The notes: generated by a model from the sequence alone, not told the origin. A stretch of 64,000 nt of DNA from Nocardia sp. NRRL S-836 (GCF_001279525.1 NZ_LGDY01000142.1:17235-81234); one strand, 5' to 3'; numbered from the stretch's first letter, positions 7,948 through 18,048 are shown. Program-made: numbers and translations.

Positions 7948-9341
7948 GCCTCCACATCTACGACACGGCGAGCCGGAGCATGCGGGAGTTCCACCCGCAG
8001 GTCAACGGAACGGCGTCGATCTACGTGTGTGGGGCGACGGTGCAGGGCATCCCGCACATCGGGCACGTGCGCAGCGGCCTGAACTTCGACGTCCTGCGGC
8101 GCTGGCTCGCGCGCGACGGTGCCGAGGTCACGCTGGTCCGCAACGTCACCGACATCGACGACAAGATCCTCACCAAGGCCGCCGAGCACGGCAGGCCGTG
8201 GTGGGAGTGGGCCTATCAGCACGAGCTCGCGTTCGAGGACGCCTACACCGCGCTGGGCTGCCTGCCGCCGTCGTACGCACCGCGCGCGACGGGGCACGTG
8301 ACGCAGATGGTCGAGCTGATGCAGCGGCTGATCGACAAGGGCCACGCCTACGCCGCCGACGGTGACGTCTACTTCGCGGTGTCGTCGTTCCCCGAGTACG
8401 GCGAGCTGTCCCGGCAGAAGATCGCCGACGTGCAGCAGGGCGAGGGCGACGTGCTGCGCGGCAAGCGCGACCCGCGCGACTTCACGCTGTGGAAGTCCGC
8501 GAAGCCCGGCGAGCCCTCGTGGCCGACGCCGTGGGGCAACGGCCGGCCCGGCTGGCACCTGGAGTGCTCGGCCATGGCGACGGCGTACCTGGGCGGCACG
8601 TTCGACATCCACGGCGGCGGCATCGACCTGATCTTCCCGCACCACGAGAACGAGCAGGCCCAGTCGCGGGCGGCCGGCGACGGCTTCGCGAACTACTGGA
8701 TGCACAACGCCTGGGTGACGCTCTCCGGCGAGAAGATGTCGAAGTCGCTCGGCAACACGGTGTCGATCCCGGAGATGCTCAAGCGCGTGCGCGCACCCGA
8801 GCTGCGCTACTACCTCGTCGGCCCGCACTACCGGTCGATGATCGAGTACTCCGAGGAGGCGCTGCAGGACGCGGTGTCCGGTTACCGGCGCATCGAGTCG
8901 TTCCTGCGCCGTGCCGTGGAGAAGCTCGGGCCGATCGACGCCGTGGGCCCCATGTGCCCCGACTTCGTGACGGCCATGGACAACGACCTGGGCACCCCGC
9001 AGGCGCTCGCAGCGCTGCACAACAAGGTGCGCCAGGGCAACACCGCGCTCGCCGACGGCGACGACACCACGGCCCGCGAGGCCGCCGAGTGCGTTCGCCG
9101 CATGGCAGACATCCTCGGCGTCGACCCGTTGTCGCCGAAGTGGAACGACCGGTCGTCTGCCGACATCGGCATGCGGCAGGCGTTGACCACGCTGGTGGAT
9201 CGACTGCTCGTCGAGCGCCAGGAAGCCCGCAAGAGCAGGGATTTCGCGCGCTCTGACGCGTTGCGCGACCAGTTGCTGGATGCGAGCATCGCCGTCGAGG
9301 ACACCCCCGACGGTCCGCAGTGGACTTTGAAGGACGACTGA
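7944..9341 (+). CDS. cysS: Cysteinyl-tRNA synthetase
   Basis: This class I aminoacyl-tRNA synthetase charges tRNA-Cys. The 465-residue protein has the HIGH motif at residues 38-41, the zinc ligand Cys29, the WHLECSAM segment and KMSKSLGN. Length fits the family. A mycobacterial paralogue MshC exists for mycothiol synthesis, but MshC is shorter and lies elsewhere; position next to rlmB identifies this as CysS. GTG start overlaps the HAD gene stop. Confidence 0.95.
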   Translation: MSLHIYDTASRSMREFHPQVNGTASIYVCGATVQGIPHIGHVRSGLNFDVLRRWLARDGAEVTLVRNVTDIDDKILTKAAEHGRPWWEWAYQHELAFEDAYTALGCLPPSYAPRATGHVTQMVELMQRLIDKGHAYAADGDVYFAVSSFPEYGELSRQKIADVQQGEGDVLRGKRDPRDFTLWKSAKPGEPSWPTPWGNGRPGWHLECSAMATAYLGGTFDIHGGGIDLIFPHHENEQAQSRAAGDGFANYWMHNAWVTLSGEKMSKSLGNTVSIPEMLKRVRAPELRYYLVGPHYRSMIEYSEEALQDAVSGYRRIESFLRRAVEKLGPIDAVGPMCPDFVTAMDNDLGTPQALAALHNKVRQGNTALADGDDTTAREAAECVRRMADILGVDPLSPKWNDRSSADIGMRQALTTLVDRLLVERQEARKSRDFARSDALRDQLLDASIAVEDTPDGPQWTLKDD

Positions 9342-9346
9342 CTCCA

Positions 9347-10318
9347 GTGGCTGGCAACTCCAAGCGCAAGGGCGCGATGCGCAACCCGGGCTCGAAGAAG
9401 GGCGCGGTCGTCGGCTCCGGCGGGCAGAAGTCCAAGGGCCTGCAGGGCAAGGGCCCGACGCCGAAGGCGACCGACCGCCCGAACCACCCCGCCTACAAGC
9501 GGGCCAAGGCGGTCGCGAAGACCGAGGCCGGCAAGACGCACCGGCGGCAGAAGACCGAGAAGGCGCAGGCCGAGACCGTGGCCGGGCGCAACCCGGTCGT
9601 GGAGTGCCTGCGTGCGGGAACGCCCGCGACGGCGCTGTACGTGGCGCTGGGCATCGACGCGGACGACCGCGTGGCCGAGGCCGTGCGCCTGGCCGCCGAC
9701 CGCGGCATCTCCGTGCTGGAGGTGGCGCGCGGCGAGCTCGACCGGATCACCGGTGGCGCGATGCACCAGGGCCTCGGCCTGCAGGTGCCGCCGTTCGACT
9801 ACGCCTCCCCCGACGAGCTGCTGGAGCTGGCGCAGCGGGCCGGCGAGCCGCCGTTGCTGGTGGCGCTGGACGGTGTGACCGACCCGCGCAACCTGGGTGC
9901 GGTCGTGCGTTCCGCGGCGGCGTTCGGTGCGCACGGCGTGGTGCTGCCGCAGCGGCGCAGCGCGTCGATGACCGCAGTTGCCTGGCGCACCAGCGCCGGC
10001 ACGGCGGCCAAGCTGCCGATCGCGATGGCCACGAACCTCACGCGCACGCTGCGTGACTGGGCAGAGGCCGGTCTGATGATCGTCGGGCTGGACGCGGACG
10101 GCGACGTGGACGTCGACGGGCTCGAGCTCGCGACCGGGCCGCTGGTCGTCGTCGTGGGTTCGGAGGGCCGCGGGCTCGGGCGGTTGGTGAAGGAGACCTG
10201 CGACCAGACGGTGTCCATTCCGATGGCCACCGGTGTCGAGTCGCTGAACGCGTCCGTCGCGGCCGGTGTGGTGCTCGCCGAGGTGGCGCGCCGCCGCCGG
10301 ATCGCGGCCAAGGGCTGA
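9347..10318 (+). CDS. rlmB: 23S rRNA 2'-O-ribose methyltransferase RlmB-type
   Basis: This SpoU-class enzyme is predicted to methylate the ribose of G2251 in 23S rRNA. The 323-residue protein starts with [13 protein letters not shown] and an 80-residue lysine-rich tail-like region, followed by the substrate-binding domain (GRNPVVECL) and the SpoU knot domain with [25 protein letters not shown] and [13 protein letters not shown] at 9347 lies five bases after the cysS stop. This gene pair is also found in mycobacteria. Confidence 0.9.
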   Translation: MAGNSKRKGAMRNPGSKKGAVVGSGGQKSKGLQGKGPTPKATDRPNHPAYKRAKAVAKTEAGKTHRRQKTEKAQAETVAGRNPVVECLRAGTPATALYVALGIDADDRVAEAVRLAADRGISVLEVARGELDRITGGAMHQGLGLQVPPFDYASPDELLELAQRAGEPPLLVALDGVTDPRNLGAVVRSAAAFGAHGVVLPQRRSASMTAVAWRTSAGTAAKLPIAMATNLTRTLRDWAEAGLMIVGLDADGDVDVDGLELATGPLVVVVGSEGRGLGRLVKETCDQTVSIPMATGVESLNASVAAGVVLAEVARRRRIAAKG

Positions 10319-10887
10319 CGCAAGTCCCTGCCACGCCACGAAAAGGCGGCACGGCGGGTCGACCTCAGTGATCGTTTTCTTGCCCGCGGAACGATGCGGG
10401 CCGCGGGTGAGAAAACGTTCTACATTCACTGTTGCCACCACTTCGCAGGTGAGCGCGATGACAATCGGCGTGGCCTATTCGGCGCCACTCGCGAGCGCGG
10501 GTACCTTCATATCTGTTCCTTTGTTGCCGGATCCGCCGGGCGAAGGCGGACGAGAGTTGGAGTGGACTGCACCGGTTGGCCGAGCCGGTCACGCCCGATT
10601 GGCACCACGTGACACACAGCGTGACCATTTGGGGTCCAACCAGGCGAATCCGAGGTCAACTGTGAAGAAGATCAGCCCCGCGTTTCGCTATTGTAACTAC
10701 TTTAGGTAACTGGCCTGCTCCGTTTAGGTACACACTGTGGTAGGACAGACGTTGAACGGTCAGGCAGCTTCTACCGTGATTGTCGATAGAAATTGATTAC
10801 CACCGGCGGGGGCGACGTGACTCGGCGTAGAACGAATCAGGACGAGCTGATTCGCCACGCCCGGGCCGCGACGCGCCGAGGACCGGC
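10319..10887. other. Non-coding gap after rlmB
   Basis: No gene is supported in this 569-bp gap. From about 10640 to 10800 the base composition drops well below that of the neighbours (for example ATTGTAACTACTTTAGG). This suggests a promoter or horizontally derived DNA. An open frame from 10458 to 10709 lacks any recognisable domain and is not called. Confidence 0.5.
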
Positions 10888-12111
10888 ATGACGACCCGCG
10901 GTGCGCTCCGCGAGCTCGTGGGTTTGCGCGAGTTCCGCGCGATGTGGATCGGTTCGACCGCTTCGACGGCCGGTGACCAACTCGCGGCGGTCGCATTGTC
11001 GCTGCTCGTGTTCGAACGAACACAATCCGCAGCGTGGACCGCCCTCACGTGGTCGTTGACGCTCTTCCCGCCGCTGATTTCGGGGCCGTTGCTCGGCTGG
11101 GTCGCCGACCGGTTCCCGCGACGCACGGTAATGGTGACGACCGCCTGGTTGCAGGCCGTGTTCATGGCCGCGATGGCCATTCCCGGCATGCCGTTGTGGG
11201 CGATGATCGTCCTGCTGGTCGTGGTGCTGGCGATCTCGTCGCCGTACCTCGCGGCCCAAGAAGCGAGCCTTCCGCACGTTTTGCCGCCCCACCGCTACGA
11301 CGACGGCGTGGCGTTGTTCGGCACGTCCGTCGACATCGCTCAGATGGCAGGCCTCGCCGCCGCCGGATTCCTCGTCGCCCACACGAACCCCGGTGTCGCG
11401 CTCGCGATCAACGCGGCCACGTTCGCCCTGCTGGCGATCTTGGTGCAGGTGTCGGTCAAGCACCGCCCCGCCGCCGATCCGGTGGGCCGCAAGAAGAAGG
11501 ACGACGAGCCGCGGGGCGCGCTCACGCTGATGGTGTCCGAGCCCCGGCTGAGGACGCTGCTGGGCGTCCGGCTGCTCGCGGGCCTCGCGATGGTCCCGGA
11601 GGGACTCGCGGTGCCGCTGGCGGCGAGCCTGGACGCCGTGTGGGCGGTCGGCCTGATCCTCGCGATCGAACCGGCCGCGAACGTGCTCGGCGTGGCATTG
11701 CTGTTCCGAATAGTGCGTGATCCGGCCAAACGCGAACGCCTGATCGGTCCGCTGGCGATCCTGTCGCTGGCTCCGTTGATCATGTTCGCGTTCAACCCGA
11801 ACCTGACCTGGACGATCGTGTTGTTGGTCATCGCCGGTATAGGCGGTGCTTATCACACGCCCGCTCGCGCGGCTTGGATGCGACTACTTCCCGACCAGTA
11901 CCGCGGAAGGGCCTATGGCATAGGTCGCGCGGCACTGCGTTCGAGCCAGGGCGGCGGAATGGCACTGGCCGGTGTCGTCGCCCATTCGCTCGGTTCGATC
12001 ACAGCCACGATCGCGGGCGCGGGGGGCATCGGGTTGCTGTTGGCGACGCAGGCCACCTTCGCCTGGCGACGGGCGCGGGGTCGCAACGACAGCAAGGCAG
12101 TGGCAATCTGA
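10888..12111 (+). CDS. MFS transporter
   Basis: The 407-residue membrane protein has about twelve helices. Motif A between helices 2 and 3 is visible as GWVADRFPRR. The lack of a large periplasmic loop and the overall length fit the drug/metabolite exporter-type MFS_3/EntS-like branch, but the substrate cannot be read from sequence. A GAGGA ribosome site precedes the ATG. It is monocistronic, with low-GC DNA upstream. Confidence 0.85.
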   Translation: MTTRGALRELVGLREFRAMWIGSTASTAGDQLAAVALSLLVFERTQSAAWTALTWSLTLFPPLISGPLLGWVADRFPRRTVMVTTAWLQAVFMAAMAIPGMPLWAMIVLLVVVLAISSPYLAAQEASLPHVLPPHRYDDGVALFGTSVDIAQMAGLAAAGFLVAHTNPGVALAINAATFALLAILVQVSVKHRPAADPVGRKKKDDEPRGALTLMVSEPRLRTLLGVRLLAGLAMVPEGLAVPLAASLDAVWAVGLILAIEPAANVLGVALLFRIVRDPAKRERLIGPLAILSLAPLIMFAFNPNLTWTIVLLVIAGIGGAYHTPARAAWMRLLPDQYRGRAYGIGRAALRSSQGGGMALAGVVAHSLGSITATIAGAGGIGLLLATQATFAWRRARGRNDSKAVAI

Positions 12112-12287
12112 AACAGAACGGTCACCAATAGCGATATCCCGATCGAGGAGGCACCTCAAACGCGGAGGTTCCGGACGAGCTTTCAGGAGGGGGGTGTTCA
12201 GAAGTCACGGTTGCTCATGGCAGAACACCTCCTCGTTGCGACACGAGCAGCAGCGCGGTGGTCTACGACCGGGTCAGCGGCGGCTTT

Positions 12288-12307
12288 GCTCATGATGTGT
12301 CATGAGC
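12288..12307. promoter_or_regulatory. Palindrome in front of the GGDEF gene
   Basis: GCTCATGA-tgtg-TCATGAGC is a perfect 8-bp inverted repeat ending 13 bases before the GTG of the diguanylate cyclase. It could be an operator or an RNA hairpin next to the ribosome site. Confidence 0.45.
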
Positions 12308-12320
12308 GTAGGGGGTCGTG

Positions 12321-13787
12321 GTGAAGAACAGTTTGACTGATCGCGGGCGATCGCGGGCACTCGGCTTGACTCCGATTCGCAACTGGGACCTTTGGACCGT
12401 TGCGCCCAGCGCGATCGCGTACTTCTTCGTGCTCGAAGCTGCCGTGGCCGGCGCCTCCGTCTGGCTGCTGACGAATCTCACCCCGGTCGCCACGACCGAC
12501 TGGCTGCGCTTCGGCGCGCTCATCGCCGCCATCACGGTTCACCTCACGATCGTCCGCAGAGCGGAGGAGGCCCGCCGCAACGAGGCCGCCGGTCCGCACA
12601 TCGACCTGACGTCCGTGTGGACGTTCGCCGCCGCGGTCGCCCTCCCCGGCGGTCTAGCCGTCGTCGCCACGATCTGGATGCGCATCCTCATCCAGCCCAT
12701 CGCGCGCCGCCAGCCGTACCGCTTCGTCTTCGGCACCGCGTCCATGCTCGCCTCCACCCTGCTGTCGTGGGCACTCGTCCACCTCACGGGTGTCTCGCTG
12801 GCGGCCACCGGAAACGTGCCCACCGACCTGGGCCTCGTCCTGGTCCTGGTCCTGGCCGCGGTCCTGTACTGGTTCGTCCAGGTGATGACCGTTGCGGTGG
12901 CGTTCAAAATCGTGACCCCGAACTCGAAGGTCCTCGACTTCCTCGGCTCCCGCGTCGACAACATGCTGGAGATGAGCACCCTCGGCGCCGGCGCGATGCT
13001 CGGCATGCTGATGACCTCCCACTGGGTCGGCCCCCTGCTGCTCGTGGTGCCGGTGATCTTGGTGAACGCACTGTTGTCCCGCGCGGCTGAGCGCCGCACG
13101 CATCTCGAACGACTCCTGCGTGAACAGGAACAACTCCACCAACGCCTCGCCGCCGACGCCCACACCGACTACCGCACGGGCCTGCTCAACACCAACGGCC
13201 TGGCCGAGTACGCGGGCCGCCTGGCCGAACGCTGCCGCCTCGACGGCGTCCCGATGACCGTCCTGGTCATCGACCTGGACCACTTCAAGCGCATCAACGA
13301 CACCTGGGGCCACCCCGCGGGCAACGCCGTGCTCGCCGAGGTCGGCCGCATCCTGCGCGAAAAACTCCGCCCCGGCGACGTGGCCGGCCGCGACGGCGGC
13401 GAGGAGTTCGTCGTGGCCCTGAAGGACACCCCCGTCGCCCAGGGCGTGACGATCGCCGAACGCATCCGCGAGGCCATCGGCGGCCTGGCCGTCCCCACGA
13501 CCGACAAACACCGCAACGTGGTGACCCTGTACGGCCGCGAAACCCAGCCCCAGGAACCCGACGGCGACTCCTTGCGCGCCATCTCCGCCTCGATCGGCGT
13601 CGCGGTCATCCCCGACAACGGCCCCGACATGGCCACCGCCCAGCACTCCGCGGACGCCGCCCTCTACAAGGCGAAGGAAAACGGCCGCAACCAGGTCCGC
13701 GTCGCAGGCCTCGACATCCCGCCGCGCCTCATGCCCGCACCGCGGGCGGACGACATCACCAAGCCCATCACGTCTCGCTCGGCCTGA
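12321..13787 (+). CDS. Membrane diguanylate cyclase (GGDEF)
   Basis: The enzyme makes cyclic di-GMP from two GTP. The N-terminal half (about residues 20-250) carries six or more membrane helices with no recognised sensor fold. A short coiled coil (ERLLREQEQLHQRLAADAH) leads into the GGDEF domain. The active site is GGEEF at residues 359-363, and the inhibitory site RPGD at 350-353 sits exactly five residues before it, so product inhibition is likely. No EAL domain is present. GTG at 12321 has GGGGG five bases upstream; GTG at 12318 is the alternative. In actinomycetes such proteins influence development. Confidence 0.88.
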   Translation: MKNSLTDRGRSRALGLTPIRNWDLWTVAPSAIAYFFVLEAAVAGASVWLLTNLTPVATTDWLRFGALIAAITVHLTIVRRAEEARRNEAAGPHIDLTSVWTFAAAVALPGGLAVVATIWMRILIQPIARRQPYRFVFGTASMLASTLLSWALVHLTGVSLAATGNVPTDLGLVLVLVLAAVLYWFVQVMTVAVAFKIVTPNSKVLDFLGSRVDNMLEMSTLGAGAMLGMLMTSHWVGPLLLVVPVILVNALLSRAAERRTHLERLLREQEQLHQRLAADAHTDYRTGLLNTNGLAEYAGRLAERCRLDGVPMTVLVIDLDHFKRINDTWGHPAGNAVLAEVGRILREKLRPGDVAGRDGGEEFVVALKDTPVAQGVTIAERIREAIGGLAVPTTDKHRNVVTLYGRETQPQEPDGDSLRAISASIGVAVIPDNGPDMATAQHSADAALYKAKENGRNQVRVAGLDIPPRLMPAPRADDITKPITSRSA

Positions 13788-13912
13788 GGTCCCGCGGACC
13801 GTCCGCTCCGCGGTGGTTCCAGCAGCGCCCTGGGCGGGTGGCAGCAACAGGTCACGGCGAGGCTCACGAACCCGCCGCGGCGACACCATGGTCCCTTCCG
13901 CGAGGGGGCACC

Positions 13913-15382
13913 ATGGATCAGCAGACACCGCCCGAGAACCAGACCGACCGGCTCGGCGACCCCGAGGTCGCCGTCCTGCCGGGAGCGACCGGCTGGCTGC
14001 CGCACCCAGCGGCCTTCGCGCCGGAGCAGGAGCCGGAGCCGCGGCCCCGTGACGCGGTCGCCGCCGCTGTCGGCAACGCCTCCCTGCTCAGCATCGGGTA
14101 CCTGCTGCTGGGACGGCGCCTGCCGGCCTTCCTGACCCTGGTGGTGACCGTCGCGCTGGTGACAGCCGTCGTCGCCGTGCCGTCGGTGTGGCTGGAGGTG
14201 GCCGTGGCGGCGTGGTGGGCGGCTATGACGTGGCACGGCTGGCGCCTCGGGGGCGGGCGGGCCGGTGCGGTGGTGCGCCGCCACCGGCGGATCGCGCTCG
14301 CCGTCGCGGTGCCGGTGCTGCTGGTCTTCGGCCTGGTGCGGTTCGACGCGGCACGGCTTGAGGGGACCCTCACCGAGGCACGGGACCGGGGCGACTGCGC
14401 ACAGGCGGAGACCGCGCTGGCCAAGGTGTGGTTCGGCCACCGCGTGGTGAACGCGCCGATGGCCCTGCGCACCGACCGGACCGCCGAAGCGTGCCGGCGG
14501 CTCAGGGAGGCGTCGGGCCGGCTCCGTGACTCCCTGGCCGTGGGCGACACGAAAGCGCTGAGTGACGGCTTCCGCGGCCTCGGCGTGGTGCTGGCGACGC
14601 TGCCCGGCCACGACCGGATGGTCGACGCCGAACTGGACCGCTTCCTCCGCGGGCTGCCCACCACGGACGCCTGCCGCACCAACACGCTCACCGACTGGCT
14701 GAAGGCCCGCAAGCCCACCGGCAACGGGCTGGACCGCGCGGCCACCGTGCTGCCGCGCGTCGCACCCGCGGCGCTGCTCGGGTGCGGCGACGCGCGGATG
14801 GCGGCCAACGACTTCCGTGTGGCGGGGCAGCGCTACCAGCAGCTGCTCGACGAGCACCCCGGCCACGAGCTGACCGGCAAGGCGCGGGAGGGTGTCACGA
14901 AGGCGCGGCTCGCGGCCGAGCTGGCGCACGTCCGCGGCCTGGGCGGCGGCTACTGCTCGCAGCCCGCCGCCTACAGCGGTGCTCCGGAGTTCCGCGGGGG
15001 TGCCGTCAACCGCGCGGTGGTCTGGGGCAACCGCGAGTACGTCGACAAGCTGCCCGCCGACTGGCTCACCGGCGACGTCGGCCAGGCCGTGCTCGTGGTC
15101 TGCACGGGCCAGACCGAGTTCGGCACCCCGACGCAGACCTGCCCGTACCGGTCGAGTCGCAGCGGCCAGGTCAGCAACGTGACCTTCCGCAAGATCGCGA
15201 TCCCGGTCACGGCGTACGAGCTGCGGACCGGGAAGGTCGTCGTGCAGACGAGGGTGGAGATCGGCGGCGCGAGCTGCCCGAGCAGCTTCTTCGTCTTCGG
15301 CGACGGCTTGCCGCCGAACAGGTACGTGAGCCCGTCCGACGGTGACATCCGAGCCGGCTACGCCGCGGTGATCACGCCCTGA
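13913..15382 (+). CDS. Unknown membrane protein with TPR-like region
   Basis: The 489-residue protein starts with an acidic, proline-rich 55-residue cytoplasmic segment, then two hydrophobic stretches (about residues 58-102) and a third near residue 130. The remaining 350 residues are extracytoplasmic, alanine-rich and helical, suggesting tetratricopeptide-like packing (for example DFRVAGQRYQQLLDEHPGHE). Four or more cysteines in the C-terminal part may form disulfides. No family was recognised. The ATG at 13913 has GAGGGG upstream and is preferred to earlier in-frame starts. Confidence 0.7.
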   Translation: MDQQTPPENQTDRLGDPEVAVLPGATGWLPHPAAFAPEQEPEPRPRDAVAAAVGNASLLSIGYLLLGRRLPAFLTLVVTVALVTAVVAVPSVWLEVAVAAWWAAMTWHGWRLGGGRAGAVVRRHRRIALAVAVPVLLVFGLVRFDAARLEGTLTEARDRGDCAQAETALAKVWFGHRVVNAPMALRTDRTAEACRRLREASGRLRDSLAVGDTKALSDGFRGLGVVLATLPGHDRMVDAELDRFLRGLPTTDACRTNTLTDWLKARKPTGNGLDRAATVLPRVAPAALLGCGDARMAANDFRVAGQRYQQLLDEHPGHELTGKAREGVTKARLAAELAHVRGLGGGYCSQPAAYSGAPEFRGGAVNRAVVWGNREYVDKLPADWLTGDVGQAVLVVCTGQTEFGTPTQTCPYRSSRSGQVSNVTFRKIAIPVTAYELRTGKVVVQTRVEIGGASCPSSFFVFGDGLPPNRYVSPSDGDIRAGYAAVITP

Positions 15383-15390
15383 CGCAGGGG

Positions 15391-16215
15391 CTACGCGACC
15401 CGCGTGCCCCCGGTGCGCACCGCCCCGACCCCGCGGCAAACCAGGTAAATCACGAAGCTCACCGCCGTCACCAACGCCGACACGGGCAACCCGGGCTGCA
15501 GCGACAGCAGAATCCCCCCGACCGCCGCCACCTCGGCGAACACCACGGACAGCACCACGGCGCGCACCGGCGAAGCCGTGAGCCGCATCGCCGCGGCCGC
15601 CGGCGTGATCATCAGTGCCAGCACCAGCAAAGCACCGACGACCTGCACGGACAGTGCGGTGGCGATGCCGACCAGGACCGCGAACACGATCGACAGGCCG
15701 CGGACCGGCACGCCGCGGGCCACGGCCACGTCGGGGTCGACCGAGGCGAAGAACAGCGGGCGGTAGATCGCCGCCAGCACCGCCAGGACGGCCACCGACG
15801 ACACGACCAGCAGTTTCAGGTCCGTCGAGTCGACGCCGACGATCTGGCCGACGAGCAGGCCGAACTTGTTCGACGACCGTCCCTTGTAGAGGGCCAGCAT
15901 CAGGATGCCCATGCCCAGGCCGAAGGCGAGGATCGCGCCGATCACCGAGTCGCGGTCGCTCTCGCGGCGGGACAGGACGCCGAGCAGGACCGCGGCGAGG
16001 ATGGAGCCGGCCAGGGCGCCGTAGCCGACGCCGACGCCGAGCAGGAGGGCTGCGGCGCCGCCGGTGAAGGCGAGCTCGGAGGTGCCGTGCACCGCGAAGG
16101 CCATCTTGCGGGTCACGATGAACGGGCCGAGCGCGCCGGCGACGAGGCCCAGGACCGCGGCTGCGATCAGGGCGGTTTGGACGAAGTCCAGTTCGAGGAG
16201 GTCGAAGAAGGTCAC
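15391..16215 (-). CDS. znuB: Zinc ABC transporter permease
   Basis: The 274-residue protein has about eight helices in the ABC-3 metal-permease pattern. The conserved region SVQVVGALLVLALMITPAAAA, with its proline near the centre, is typical of Zn/Mn permeases. Starts at GTG 16215, overlapping the ATPase gene by four bases, so it is the last gene of the three-gene operon. Zinc is inferred from the histidine-rich binding protein. Confidence 0.9.
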   Translation of the reverse strand: MTFFDLLELDFVQTALIAAAVLGLVAGALGPFIVTRKMAFAVHGTSELAFTGGAAALLLGVGVGYGALAGSILAAVLLGVLSRRESDRDSVIGAILAFGLGMGILMLALYKGRSSNKFGLLVGQIVGVDSTDLKLLVVSSVAVLAVLAAIYRPLFFASVDPDVAVARGVPVRGLSIVFAVLVGIATALSVQVVGALLVLALMITPAAAAMRLTASPVRAVVLSVVFAEVAAVGGILLSLQPGLPVSALVTAVSFVIYLVCRGVGAVRTGGTRVA

Positions 16216-17003
16216 GACGCGGCTCCTGCCGACAGGTGGTGCGTCTGCTCCTCGCAGGCGCCAGCGCCGACCACCAGGATCTGGTCGCGCACGCGCACGA
16301 CCTCGACGGGGGTGCGGTAGAGCTCGGACAGGGTCGCCGAGGTCATGACCTCCTCCGGTGTGCCGACCCGGAAGCGGCCGCCGACCAGGTAGAGGACGCG
16401 GTCGACGAGTGGGAGGACCGGGTTCAGCTCGTGGGTGACGAACAGGACCGCGGTGGCGGCCTCGCGGCGGCGTTTGTCGATCAGTTCGCTCACCACGCGC
16501 TGGTTGGCGAGGTCCAGGGACAGCAGCGGTTCGTCGCAGAGCATCACGGTCGGGTCGCCGACCAGGGCCTGGGCGACGCGCAGGCGTTGCTGTTCGCCGC
16601 CGGACAGCAGGCCGATCGGTGAGTCTGCGTAGCGCGTGGCGCCGACGGCCTCGATGGCGGCGTCGACGCGGATGCGGCGTTCCGCGCGGCCGCGCAGGCC
16701 GAGGCCCCAGCGGTAGCCGTCGAGGCCCAGGCCGACGAGGTCGCGGCCGCGCAGGGTCATGGACTGGTCGAGCGCTCGCTGCTGCGGGATGTAGCCGACG
16801 GCGTGGTTGCCGCCGGACACGGTGACCGTGCCGGAGGACAGGGGCTGCAGGCCGAGGAGCACGCGCATCAGGCTGGTCTTGCCGGAGCCGTTCGGGCCCA
16901 GCACGGCGAGGAACTCACCCGGCTCGACGTCGAGGTCGAGGGAGTCCCACAGCACCCTGTCCCCGTAGGACAGCCGGGCCCCGCGCAGCGAGATCGCGCT
17001 CAT
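16212..17003 (-). CDS. znuC: Zinc ABC transporter ATPase
   Basis: The 263-residue ATP-binding subunit has Walker A GPNGSGKT, signature LSGGEQQR, Walker B VMLCDEPLL and the switch histidine in VTHEL. It is encoded between the binding protein and the permease with four-base overlaps on both sides. Confidence 0.92.
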   Translation of the reverse strand: MSAISLRGARLSYGDRVLWDSLDLDVEPGEFLAVLGPNGSGKTSLMRVLLGLQPLSSGTVTVSGGNHAVGYIPQQRALDQSMTLRGRDLVGLGLDGYRWGLGLRGRAERRIRVDAAIEAVGATRYADSPIGLLSGGEQQRLRVAQALVGDPTVMLCDEPLLSLDLANQRVVSELIDKRRREAATAVLFVTHELNPVLPLVDRVLYLVGGRFRVGTPEEVMTSATLSELYRTPVEVVRVRDQILVVGAGACEEQTHHLSAGAAS

Positions 17004-17950
17004 GCCTTGAGCGCCTGCGAAAGGGCGTCCACCTGCTTGCTCATCCAGTCAAGGTAGCCGGTCACTCCGGCGGGCAGCGTCTCGGTGACCTCGACGACGG
17101 GAACGCCGGCCTTGCGGGCCTTCTCGACCAGCTGCTTCGTCACGTTGTTCTCGGTCTGGGTGTTGTTGACCAGCACGTTGACCTGCTTGCCCTCGACCAG
17201 CTGGTTCATCGACGCGAGCGCGGCGGCCGGGACGTCCGACTCCTCCTCGACGGCCTTGCTGAACGCCTCGGGCGTGGCGTCGGTGGCGCCGGTCTCGTCG
17301 AGCAGGTAGTGGGCGATCGGCTCGGTCGCGGCGACCTTCTTGCCGGTGCCCGCGCCCGCGATCTTCTTCTCCAGGTCCTCCAGCGCCGCGGTGAACTTCT
17401 GGGTGTTGCTCTCGAACGTCGTCTTCTTGTCCGGTGCGAGCGCGCCGAGCTCGTTCGCGGCCGCCTCGGCCACGGCGCGGACGGTGTGCAGGTCGTACCA
17501 GACGTGCTCGTTCTCGGCGTGGTCGTGGCCGTCCGCGTCCGGGGCCTCGGAGGTGGGCGCCGCAGCGGAGGTCGGCTCAGCGGAGGTGGGTTCCGCGGCG
17601 TGGTCGTGCTCGCGCAGCGGGAACGCCTCGATCTTCTTCGTGGCGTCGCTGGTGATCAGCTTCGCGAAGAAGTCGTCGTAGCCGCCGCCGTTGAACACGA
17701 CCAGCTTGGCGTCCTTGACCAGTGCGGCGTCGGCGGGCTTGCTCTCGTAGGAGTGCGGGTCGGCGCTCGGGTCGTCGAGCAGGGCCTTGACCTCGACCTC
17801 GTCGCCGCCGACGGCCTTGACGACGCTGCCCCACACGTTCGTGGAGGCGACGACCTGGATCTTGCCGCTGTCCGAGGACGGCGTGGTCGTGCCGCAGGAG
17901 GCCAGGCTCACGACGGCGAGAGTGCCGACCAGAGCATTGCGGAGAGTCAT
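17000..17950 (-). CDS. znuA: Zinc-binding lipoprotein of ABC transporter
   Basis: The 316-residue cluster A-I binding protein is exported through a lipobox LASCGTT. A loop rich in His and acidic residues (REHDHAAE and DGHDHAENEH) precedes the mature fold's ligand histidine region VWYDLHTV. This histidine loop is a hallmark of zinc binders and separates it from manganese binders. ATG 17950 follows GAGGGA by eight bases; GTG 17953 is an alternative. A candidate Zur site lies upstream. Confidence 0.9.
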   Translation of the reverse strand: MTLRNALVGTLAVVSLASCGTTTPSSDSGKIQVVASTNVWGSVVKAVGGDEVEVKALLDDPSADPHSYESKPADAALVKDAKLVVFNGGGYDDFFAKLITSDATKKIEAFPLREHDHAAEPTSAEPTSAAAPTSEAPDADGHDHAENEHVWYDLHTVRAVAEAAANELGALAPDKKTTFESNTQKFTAALEDLEKKIAGAGTGKKVAATEPIAHYLLDETGATDATPEAFSKAVEEESDVPAAALASMNQLVEGKQVNVLVNNTQTENNVTKQLVEKARKAGVPVVEVTETLPAGVTGYLDWMSKQVDALSQALKA

Positions 17951-17967
17951 CACGCTGTCCCTCGATC

Positions 17968-17988
17968 AGGTAATGGAAACCGTTGTCG
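17968..17988. promoter_or_regulatory. Candidate Zur operator of znuABC
   Basis: On the minus strand the segment reads like a degenerate TGAnAAnGnTTTCA palindrome about 20 bases before the znuA start. Actinobacterial Zur sites resemble TGAAAATnATTTTCA. The match is partial and only suggestive. Confidence 0.3.
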
Positions 17989-18005
17989 AGTTCAGCTTAC
18001 GACAT

Positions 18006-18035
18006 GAAAAAGCCCCCGGCGATCACGCCGGGGGC
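18006..18035 (-). terminator. Rho-independent terminator of msiK
   Basis: Ten-base arms GCCCCCGGCG and CGCCGGGGGC (18012-18021, 18026-18035) are followed on the minus strand by a run of T. It lies 14 bases past the stop of the sugar ATPase gene. Confidence 0.85.
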
Positions 18036-18048
18036 CTTCGCGTGTGAC

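Noticed and set aside
10458..10709. An 83-codon frame in the low-GC gap
   Set aside because: No ribosome site, domain or known homology; more likely non-coding.
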